Assembly: GCA_003134755.1 (NCBI GenBank)
Contig: PLCK01000148.1
Coordinates: 1,106-6,176, forward strand
Length of the DNA stretch: 5,071 bases
Direction of reading: 5' to 3'
DNA from: Actinomycetota bacterium
GTDB lineage: Bacteria; Actinomycetota; Actinomycetes; Acidothermales; Acidothermaceae
Part shown: positions 1-5,071 of the stretch, in pieces
Numbering within the stretch: position 1 is the stretch's first letter
Layout of the letters: every line of letters starts with the position of its first letter
Made by a program: the position numbers and the translations under genes
Notes under the pieces: model-generated
Seen by the model: the letters and a program-made list of their open reading frames with translations, nothing else
Told to the model about the DNA's origin: nothing
The model's database searches: none

Positions 1-2
1 CC

Positions 3-53
3 CCCGCACCGCGGGGCGTCCCGCTCGGCATGCCGTTGTTGCCCGTTCGCTGA
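3..53 (+). CDS. Possible C-terminal end of a rightward gene cut by the window edge
   Basis: The reading frame that begins at base 3 is open to a TGA at 51-53 and would encode the tail PAPRGVPLGMPLLPVR. Of its 16 sense codons, 14 end in G or C, as expected for coding DNA in this genome. A gene ending here would converge on the His-rich gene and share the hairpin at 65-93. Only 16 codons are visible, no domain can be recognised and the other frames are also open, so this is a tentative call. The alternative is that bases 1-64 are non-coding. Confidence 0.25.
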   Translation, partial: PAPRGVPLGMPLLPVR

Positions 54-64
54 CGTACGCCGAA

Positions 65-93
65 GGGGCCGGCCGTTTCGCACGGCCGACCCC
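65..93. terminator. GC-rich hairpin, probable intrinsic terminator
   Basis: Bases 65-76 (GGGGCCGGCCGT) pair with 82-93 (ACGGCCGACCCC) across a 5-base loop, TTCGC. The stem is 12 positions with a single C/A mismatch. It lies 17 bases past the stop codon of the leftward His-rich gene and 11 bases past the possible rightward stop at 53. There is no real T-tract on either strand, so it would be the U-poor type of terminator often proposed for actinobacteria. The near-symmetric stem would work in both directions. Confidence 0.6.
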
Positions 94-110
94 AACTGGT
101 ATGCGGCGAA

Positions 111-511
<401 letters not shown>

Positions 512-515
<4 letters not shown>

Positions 516-1876
516 GCTGCGCCGGCGTCGAATCCGTCGTGCGGCATTGCGAGGTACGGAAAGACGTTCTGCGTCGGTGACGCAGGCGACCCGTCCGTGA
601 CCAAGCTTGCTGCGCCGTCAGGGGTGAACGTCGGGTCGACGAGCGGGATCGTCAGTCCGGCGATCGCCCGCAATTCGATGGTGACGACGTCGTCGATAAC
701 CCGGCGGCCGTTCGGGAATCCGGCTGCGTCGCCGGCCACCAGACCGGCCGTCTTGGCCGAGGCCGGCGGAGTCGCCGGGATCGCCAGGTTGAGCCGGAGC
801 ATGTCGGCCGGCTTGGGTCCGGTGAAGTTCTGGAAGCCCGGAACAACGCCGGTCGGAATGCCTGTCATCAGGATCGCGGCCAGGTCGGCGCGCGGCTTGG
901 TGTAGGCGGCCAGGTTGTTGAAGACGTGCGGGTAGAGCACCGGCAGCAGGCCTTGCACCTCGGGGTGCAGCACGAACGGCAGGTATTCCGAGTCGCCTGC
1001 GGGAGCCTCGTGGTTCCACTCGTCCTTCTGGCCCATCGGGATGATGACCTCGTTGATGAGCGGGTTTCCGAGGCGCGAGACCTGCACCCAGCTGCCGAAG
1101 TTCTGCGGGTTGCCGGCGCCGGTCTCGAACACGTGTGAGCGACGCCGGCTGGCCGTCGTCCAGACACCGATGACCGAACTCGGGCTCGCCACGTTCGTCG
1201 GCGTGACGCCGCCATGAGTGAGGTCCTTGAAAGGAACCTGGATCGCGATCGTGTGCACGTTCTTGCCGGCCAGCGGGTTGATGCCGTTCGTCGCCGCTGT
1301 CGAGATGAGATGCAGGTTCTGGAAGGGACGAAGGTCGAGCAGATCGAACACCGCACCGAGGTCGACGTGGAACGCGTCGGCGCGCTGTCCCGCGAACACC
1401 GTGCCGCCGTTCGTCATGGAGTGCACGGCCTGAGACGCAAGCGTCTCGTAGTTCGGGGTCGATCGCGGACCGATGTTGCACGGCGGGCACGGAACGTTCT
1501 GCGCGAGGACCCGGCTGTGGCCGTTCTCCACGCGGGTGACCGTGTAGAACTGCCGGCGGTTGAAGTGCGGGTCGTTGAGGTTCGTGATCTGGCCGGTGTT
1601 GTAGAGGAATGTCTTCGGGTTGCCGACCACCGTGTGGAACCTGAACTGGTAGCTGATGTTCGGGATTGGGTCGGCGTCGTTCGTGACGTGGATCTCGTAC
1701 AGCACGTCGTCGCCGAACTCGAAGAAGTTCGGGCCGCCGTTCGGGTCCTGCAATGGCACGTAGTTAGCAATGATCGTGGCGTAGCCCGCCTTGTCCGGGC
1801 TGACGAACGCGTAGAGGTCTGAGCTGTCTGCGACCGGATCCTTCGAGATCTCAGGCGCTTCCCTGTGTGAGGACAT
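512..1876 (-). CDS. DUF4331 family protein
   Basis: The 454-residue product matches the DUF4331 pattern over its whole length. It starts MSSHREAPEISKDPVADSSD and continues with LYAFVSPDK (21-29), IANYVPLQDPNGGPNFFEFG (36-55), GQRADAFHVDLGAVFDL (163-179), SRLGNPLINEVIIP (267-280), DMLRLNL (358-364), FPNGRRVIDDVVTIELR (387-403) and FPYLAMPHDGF (439-449). The family has no established biochemical function. Its only two cysteines form a CPPC motif at 130-133. No signal peptide or transmembrane segment is visible. The ATG at 1876 is supported by AGAAGG (1888-1883 on the minus strand) six bases upstream. It lies 97 bases after the Tat-peptide gene and overlaps the His-rich gene by four bases, so all three probably share one transcript. 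Family assignment is firm; function is unknown. Confidence 0.93.
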
Positions 1877-1973
1877 GCGACACCTTCTGTGCTCGCGGCG
1901 AATGGGGTTTCAAAGCAGTCGATGCAGTCGCGCTGCTGATCGTTGGAGCGGATTGTCGAGCGGTCGCGCAGGC

Positions 1974-2237
1974 TCAGGCGTTGCCGAGCCTCGCGAGCTT
2001 GCGGGCCAGTGCCTTGTCGGTGACCGACACTTCACGCTCGCCGGACATCACCGTGACGGTGCCTGTCTTGGCGTCCTTCACGTACGCGACGACCGCACCC
2101 TCGGGCGTGGGCTCACCGTCGTCGGTCTCCGAAGCGGAGGCAGCGCTGGCCACCCCTGGGATCATCACGGCCACAGTGGCCGCTGCGGCCGTGACGCCGG
2201 CACCGCGGATGAAGTCCCTCCTGCTGTGTCCTGCCAT
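1974..2237 (-). CDS. Small Tat-exported protein of unknown function
   Basis: The product is 87 residues if translation starts at the ATG at 2237, or 89 from the ATG at 2243. The N-terminus is a classic Tat signal: SRRDFIRG, then a hydrophobic stretch rich in Ala and Val, then PGVASA with likely cleavage after ASA or the next ASA. The mature part is only about 50-55 residues, with the core VVAYVKDAKTGTVTVMSGEREVSV and a basic, helix-like end (DKALARKLARLG). It has no cysteine, so it is not a lipoprotein. I chose the inner ATG because AGGAG (2249-2245) is seven bases from it but only one base from the outer ATG. It heads the leftward cluster with DUF4331. Tat use implies folding before export or co-export with a partner. 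I do not recognise a named family. Confidence 0.85.
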   Translation of the reverse strand: MAGHSRRDFIRGAGVTAAAATVAVMIPGVASAASASETDDGEPTPEGAVVAYVKDAKTGTVTVMSGEREVSVTDKALARKLARLGNA

Positions 2238-2244
2238 GGTCATG

Positions 2245-2249
2245 CTCCT
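2245..2249 (-). promoter_or_regulatory. Ribosome binding site deciding the Tat-peptide start
   Basis: The minus strand reads AGGAG at 2249-2245, followed by C and then ATGACCATG. The site is one base from the first ATG (2243) but seven bases from the second (2237). Normal spacing therefore favours the second ATG and an 87-residue product. Confidence 0.65.
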
Positions 2250-2312
2250 GTCTGAGGCGACACGGGCGAGCGACGCGCGCCCGTCTCTTGCGAGGTGTCA
2301 GGTCTTCGCAAT

Positions 2313-2342
2313 GGCCTAGCCGGTTGGTTCATTCGGCCTAGC
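2313..2342. repeat. Pair of 8-bp direct repeats, possible operator in the divergent gap
   Basis: GGCCTAGC occurs at 2313-2320 and again at 2335-2342, a period of 22 bp, close to two turns of the helix. Each copy holds a CTAG, a tetranucleotide usually scarce in bacterial genomes. The pair sits between the divergent Tat-peptide gene and the membrane-protein gene, about 70-100 bases upstream of the former and 28-58 bases upstream of the latter. Direct repeats in phase on one helix face suit binding by a dimer or two cooperating proteins. No regulator gene is in the window, so the operator role is inferred. Confidence 0.4.
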
Positions 2343-2370
2343 GGCGGGTTCAGCCGTAAGGTCAGGAGCC

Positions 2371-3027
2371 GTGGACGCGACCGGATGGGCGACGATTTCC
2401 TCGCTGCCAACTGCGGGCGGCACGTTGGTACTCGCGGTCGCGACGTTCGGCTCTGTGCGGTCCGCCAACAAGGCGGCGCGAACCGCGGAACGAACGCTGC
2501 TCGAGGGCATCCGGCCGTTGCTCGTGCCGTCGCGGATCCAGGACCCGATGGAGAAGATCTCGTTCGCCGACCAGCACTGGTTGCGGGTGCCGGGTGGGCA
2601 GGGCGTCGTCGAGGTCACCGACGACGTCGTCTATCTCGGTATGGCGCTCCGCAATGCCGGTCGCGGCATGGCGGTCCTGCACGGCTGGTGGGCATGCGAA
2701 GGAGCGAGCGCATCGAACCAACGCCCCGACCATGCTGCGGTCGAAGACTTCCGGCGGCTGACGCGCGACATCTACATCGGCGCGGGCGAGCTCGGCTTTT
2801 GGCAGGGTGCGCTCCGCGATCCCAAGGAGCCGCTGTTTGCTGAGCTGGTCGGGGCGGCGAAGAACGCCCAACCGATCACGATCGAGATGCTCTACAGCGA
2901 CCAGGAGGGCGGGCAGCGCGCGCTTTCCCGCATCTCGTTATTGCCGCACCAGGACGACGAGGGCGTGCTGCGCTGGTTGGCCGCGGTTTCACGGCACTGG
3001 CACCTCGATCGCGCTGCGCCACGCTGA
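2371..3027 (+). CDS. Membrane-anchored actinobacterial protein of unknown function
   Basis: The 218-residue product has one likely N-terminal transmembrane segment (about residues 6-27, ATISSLPTAGGTLVLAVATF), then a basic helical linker (RSANKAARTAERTLLEG, 30-46). A soluble domain follows, with RPLLVPSR (48-55), DPMEKISF (58-65), YLGMALRNAGRGMAVLHGW (88-106), FRRLTRDIYIGAGELGFWQG (127-146) and ITIEMLYSDQEGGQRALSR (169-187). I recall these blocks from uncharacterised actinobacterial proteins and know of no assigned function. The GTG at 2371 is the first possible start after an in-frame TAG at 2317. AGGAG at 2364-2368 is only two bases away, whereas AAGG at 2358-2361 is nine bases away, so initiation may be modest. 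Arg and Lys after the segment suggest that the C-terminal domain is cytoplasmic. It is divergent from the DUF4331 cluster and convergent with the DUF349 gene. Confidence 0.85.
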   Translation: MDATGWATISSLPTAGGTLVLAVATFGSVRSANKAARTAERTLLEGIRPLLVPSRIQDPMEKISFADQHWLRVPGGQGVVEVTDDVVYLGMALRNAGRGMAVLHGWWACEGASASNQRPDHAAVEDFRRLTRDIYIGAGELGFWQGALRDPKEPLFAELVGAAKNAQPITIEMLYSDQEGGQRALSRISLLPHQDDEGVLRWLAAVSRHWHLDRAAPR

Positions 3028-3033
3028 TCAGCG
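3022..3033. repeat. 12-bp perfect palindrome spanning two abutting stop codons
   Basis: CGCTGATCAGCG is its own reverse complement. Its centre, TGATCA, is made of the TGA stop of the rightward gene (3025-3027) and the TGA stop of the leftward DUF349 gene (3030-3028), with no base between them. Confidence 0.85.
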
Positions 3034-4242
3034 AGCAGGGCGCTCGCTCTGGGCCAGCCATTCGCGCTGGGTAGCCAGCTGCGATTCGAGCGTGACGACC
3101 TCTGACCCGTTGCCGGCCAGCTTCGCGCGATCGATCTTCTTCTCGAGCTTCTCGACGGACTCGCGCAGCCTGATGACGAGCGGTGACGACGAGACGCTCG
3201 ATTCGCGCCAACGATCTTCCGAGGCTGTCCGCAGCTTCTCTGCCACTGCCTCGAGGCGCTTGTCGAAGTCGGCACCGGTGTCGCGAGGTGCCCGACCAGT
3301 CGCTGCCCACCGGGTTTGGATGTCGCGCAGCTTGGCCTGCGCGGCCGCAAGATCGGCGTCCGGGTCGATGGCTTCCGCCTCCGCGAGCAGTGCGACCTTT
3401 GCTTCGAGGTTGCCACGGAACTCGGCCTCGCGCTCGTCGAGAGCGGCCGTGCGGCGGGTGAAGAATTTGTCCTGTGCCGTTCGGAAGCGCTGCCACAACG
3501 CCTCGTCGACGTCCTTCGACGCGCGTGCCGCCGTCTTCCATTGCGACATCAGCGACTTGTAGCGATTCGCGGTCGGCGTCCATTCGTTCGACTCGGCCAG
3601 CGATTCGGCCTCGGTCACCAGCTTTTCCTTGAAGGCAACGGCTTCCTTGCGTTGCTCGTCGAGAGTGGCGAAGTGCGCGCCGCGGCGGCGGCCGAACTCG
3701 GCCCGCGCCGTTGATACCCGCTTCCAGAGCTCGCTGTCGACCTTGCGGTCGACTCCCTTGATTTCCTTCCACTCGTCGACGATCGCGCGCAACCGGTCGC
3801 CGGCCGGCTTCCACTGATTGCTCTGCGCCAGCTTCTCGGCCTCCTCGACCAGCGCGCGTTTGGCGTCGACGGCCTGGGTCGCGGCGATGGCCTTGGCCGC
3901 CCGCTCGTCTCCGCGCTTCGCCTCCGCCGCCGCGAGGACGGCGCCGAGTCGTTCGTCGAGTGACGCGAGGTCGCCGACGGCATTCGCGGTCGGCAGGGAC
4001 GCGCGGAGCTTGGTGCCCGCCACGACAGTTGACGATGCCGATGCCGCACCCGATGCCAGCCGCGTTTCGAGGAGGGTCACCTCGGTGGCGAGATCTTCGT
4101 AGCGACGGACGAAATGCGCCAGGCCCTCTTCGGGCGGGCCTGCCTGCCACGAGCCCACGACCCGCTCGCCGCCCTCATCGGCGGTACGGACGTAGACCGT
4201 GCCGTCTTCGGCGATCCGGCCCCACGTGGTGCTGGTGCCCAT
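3028..4242 (-). CDS. DUF349 domain protein
   Basis: The 404-residue, highly charged and mostly helical protein has an N-terminal domain (1-62; TTWGRIAEDGTVYVRTADEG, then VVGSWQAGPPEEGLAHFVRR) that I recall from actinobacterial members. DUF349 repeats follow at about 125-190 and 198-268, with a weaker third at 277-340. The first two share a pattern of EAE.LA.SN.W, R, W and LW.R...A...F.RR. A C-terminal coiled-coil-like segment (355-395) ends it. I recall no firm molecular function for the family. I start it at the ATG at 4242, four bases after AAGGAG (4252-4247). The frame is open upstream to 4401, but that extension overlaps the opposing gene and looks non-coding. The gene is divergent from the LigB-like gene and miaA, the order I recall for Rv2731 in M. 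tuberculosis. Confidence 0.92.
   Translation of the reverse strand: MGTSTTWGRIAEDGTVYVRTADEGGERVVGSWQAGPPEEGLAHFVRRYEDLATEVTLLETRLASGAASASSTVVAGTKLRASLPTANAVGDLASLDERLGAVLAAAEAKRGDERAAKAIAATQAVDAKRALVEEAEKLAQSNQWKPAGDRLRAIVDEWKEIKGVDRKVDSELWKRVSTARAEFGRRRGAHFATLDEQRKEAVAFKEKLVTEAESLAESNEWTPTANRYKSLMSQWKTAARASKDVDEALWQRFRTAQDKFFTRRTAALDEREAEFRGNLEAKVALLAEAEAIDPDADLAAAQAKLRDIQTRWAATGRAPRDTGADFDKRLEAVAEKLRTASEDRWRESSVSSSPLVIRLRESVEKLEKKIDRAKLAGNGSEVVTLESQLATQREWLAQSERPAR
3030..3048 (+). terminator. Hairpin just past the rightward gene, inside the end of the DUF349 gene
   Basis: AGCGAGC (3030-3036) pairs perfectly with GCTCGCT (3042-3048) over a 5-base loop, AGGGC. It begins two bases after the TGA of the rightward gene, so it could end that transcript. 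At the same time it encodes the last residues of the DUF349 protein on the other strand. No T-tract follows, so termination strength is uncertain. Confidence 0.4.
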
Positions 4243-4331
4243 CGTGCTCCTTGCCTGGGTGAAGCCCGCCTGTTGAGCCGCGCCGCGATTCTCGCGCATC
4301 GGCCGTCTACTGTGCACTTCGTGACGGCGCG
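4243..4331. promoter_or_regulatory. Divergent intergenic region between the DUF349 and LigB-like genes
   Basis: These 89 bases must hold the leftward DUF349 promoter and probably the rightward LigB-miaA promoter. The best rightward -10 candidate is TACTGT at 4308-4313, which would put the transcript start near 4320, about 11 bases before the ATG. I see no convincing -35 at normal spacing and no clear leftward -10. The location is certain from the gene layout; the individual promoter elements are weak guesses. Confidence 0.4.
4247..4252 (-). promoter_or_regulatory. Ribosome binding site setting the DUF349 start
   Basis: The minus strand reads AAGGAG at 4252-4247, four bases before the ATG at 4242. 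This strong site favours the 404-residue product starting MGTSTTWG over the longer open frame that begins at 4401. Confidence 0.75.
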
Positions 4332-4979
4332 ATGATCTCGGCGGTGGCATTCTGCCCTCATCCGCCGCTTCTTGTACCTGAGATCGCCCCTGGGACGGCA
4401 ACTGAGGCCGAGTTGTTGCGATCCGCGTGTGAACGCGCGCTCGCCCGGGTGCTTGCGACCAGCTGCACGCAGGTCGTGATCATCGGCGGCGAGAGCTCGA
4501 TACACGGGCTGAGCGGGTTCGCTCCAGGCGTGAGAGGCCTGCCGGACGCCGACCTGCCGCCTGCATTGGCGATCGCTGATTGGCTCCTCGATCGGGCCGG
4601 CGCGACCCCTGCGCGGCGGTTCGTCGGCGTCCCCCCTGATGGGACGCCGATCAGCGATTGGCCCCCGCTCGATGAACGAACCGGTCTGGTCGTGATGGGT
4701 GACGGGTCGGCGCGTCGCAGTGTGAAGGGGCCGGGCTACCTCGACGACCGTGCTGAGGGGTTCGACGATCTGGTGGTCTCTGCTCTGGCCGCGGGCGACG
4801 TCGGCGTCCTCGCCGATCTCGATGAGGCACTGGCAGCTGACCTGCTGGTGGCCGGCGTTGGACCGTGGAAGGCGGCTGCGCGGATCATCGGCGGCGAGCG
4901 CAGATGGCATGGCGAGGTCCTGTACGCCGACGCGCCTTATGGCGTGACGTACCTCGTCGCGTGCTGGCTACCCGCGTGA
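4332..4979 (+). CDS. Class III extradiol dioxygenase (LigB)-like protein upstream of miaA
   Basis: The 215-residue product begins MISAVAFCPHPPLLVPEIAP, the typical opening of the actinobacterial LigB-like protein next to miaA (Rv2728c-like, from memory). H10 and H58 (GGESSIHGL) fall close to where LigB-type enzymes carry two iron-binding histidines. The segment MGDGSARRSVKGPGYLDDRA (122-141) takes the place of the usual SGDLSH motif and has no histidine there, so ordinary ring-cleaving activity is doubtful. The C-terminus has EVLYADAPYGVTYLVACWLP. No signal peptide or membrane segment is seen. The ATG at 4332 is the first usable start in the frame. No Shine-Dalgarno precedes it, so a short-leader or leaderless mRNA is possible. 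The stop overlaps the GTG of miaA, implying coupled translation. The fold family is well supported; activity is unknown. Confidence 0.88.
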   Translation: MISAVAFCPHPPLLVPEIAPGTATEAELLRSACERALARVLATSCTQVVIIGGESSIHGLSGFAPGVRGLPDADLPPALAIADWLLDRAGATPARRFVGVPPDGTPISDWPPLDERTGLVVMGDGSARRSVKGPGYLDDRAEGFDDLVVSALAAGDVGVLADLDEALAADLLVAGVGPWKAAARIIGGERRWHGEVLYADAPYGVTYLVACWLPA

Positions 4980-5071
4980 GCGATCGCGTCGTCGTCGTGC
5001 TGGGCCCAACCGCTACGGGCAAGTCTGAGCTCGGCATCGAACTGGCACGCCGGCTCGGCGGCGAGGTCGTC
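4976..5071 (+). CDS. miaA: tRNA dimethylallyltransferase, N-terminal part (cut by window edge)
   Basis: The 32 visible codons read MSDRVVVVLGPTATGKSELG and then IELARRLGGEVV. GPTATGKS at residues 10-17 is the P-loop of MiaA, and a LGGEVV-type segment follows at the usual distance. MiaA transfers a dimethylallyl group from DMAPP to N6 of A37 in tRNAs that read codons starting with U, giving i6A; MiaB then often makes ms2i6A. The GTG start (4976-4978) overlaps the TGA of the LigB-like gene (4977-4979). An in-frame GTG at 4961 would add five residues, but the overlapping start needs no separate ribosome site and fits the family's usual short lead-in to the P-loop. The rest of the gene, normally about 300 codons, lies outside the window. 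Confidence 0.93.
   Translation, partial: MSDRVVVVLGPTATGKSELGIELARRLGGEVV

Noticed and set aside
1..31. Leftward gene starting at the ATG at 31 and leaving the window
   Set aside because: It has no ribosome site, only about ten codons are visible, and the rightward reading of the same bases shows stronger G/C bias at third positions.
618..1490. Leftward 290-codon open frame in another frame of the DUF4331 gene
   Set aside because: The product is Arg/Pro/His-rich with no recognisable domain, a typical frame-shifted shadow.
1214..1822. Rightward 202-codon open frame
   Set aside because: It is fully antisense to the well-matched DUF4331 gene, with Arg/Val-rich low-complexity composition. Long shadow frames are expected in GC-rich DNA.
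1877..1973. Possible internal promoter before DUF4331 (TTGAAA or GAAAC-like element) and GCAGTCG repeated at 1915-1921 and 1924-1930
   Set aside because: No -10 partner is convincing, and two 7-mers nine bases apart are easily due to chance in GC-rich DNA.
1867..2319. Rightward 150-codon open frame opposite the Tat-peptide gene
   Set aside because: The opposite strand has a textbook Tat signal and a ribosome site. This frame has neither and crosses gene boundaries.
2357..2362. TAAGGT as a -10 box giving a near-leaderless transcript of the gene at 2371
   Set aside because: It resembles an actinobacterial -10, but no -35 is recognisable and the same bases include a plausible AAGG ribosome site, so the reading is ambiguous.
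2876..4150. Leftward 424-codon open frame overlapping DUF349
   Set aside because: The product is Arg/Gly-rich and extremely basic. It covers the convergent gene end and the DUF349 gene in the wrong frame, while the DUF349 frame has clear repeats and a strong ribosome site.
4243..4401. N-terminal extension of the DUF349 protein by 53 residues
   Set aside because: The frame is open, but the extension is Arg-rich, overlaps the opposing gene, and is made unnecessary by AAGGAG in front of the ATG at 4242.
4077..4910. Leftward 277-codon open frame antisense to the LigB-like gene
   Set aside because: It overlaps two supported genes and the divergent gap, and has no domain or ribosome site.

Overview
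The window looks like chromosomal DNA from a high-GC actinobacterium. The evidence is uniformly GC-rich coding sequence with strong G/C preference at third codon positions, GTG starts and a twin-arginine (Tat) signal. The right-hand part also has a gene order I recall from actinobacteria such as Mycobacterium tuberculosis: a DUF349 gene (Rv2731-like) transcribed away from a LigB/extradiol-dioxygenase-like gene (Rv2728c-like) that is followed by miaA. That comparison is from memory, not from a search. I see no mobile element, CRISPR array, tRNA or rRNA.

Layout, left to right. Positions 1-110 hold what may be the last 16 codons of a rightward gene, and a strong GC hairpin (65-93) that probably ends transcription from one or both sides. 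Positions 111-2237 form a leftward three-gene cluster. In transcription order it is a small Tat-exported protein (1974-2237), a DUF4331 protein (512-1876), and a small protein with a His/Asp-rich N-terminus (111-515) whose start overlaps the DUF4331 stop in an ATGA. A 133-base divergent gap (2238-2370) carries a pair of 8-bp direct repeats 22 bp apart. It separates the cluster from a rightward gene (2371-3027) for a small membrane-anchored protein of unknown function.

That gene ends flush against the converging DUF349 gene (3028-4242, leftward): the two stop codons make TGATCA with no base between them. An 89-base divergent gap (4243-4331) follows, then the LigB-like gene (4332-4979), which overlaps the start of miaA (4976 to the window edge) by GTGA.

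Functionally, the right half is a conserved housekeeping neighbourhood (tRNA i6A modification plus two conserved genes without firm roles). The left half is more accessory in character. The exported peptide, DUF4331 and His-rich genes are probably co-expressed; the His-rich tail suggests binding of a divalent metal, but no pathway can be assigned. I did not find a convincing undescribed system. The best candidate is this three-gene cluster together with the repeat pair upstream of it.
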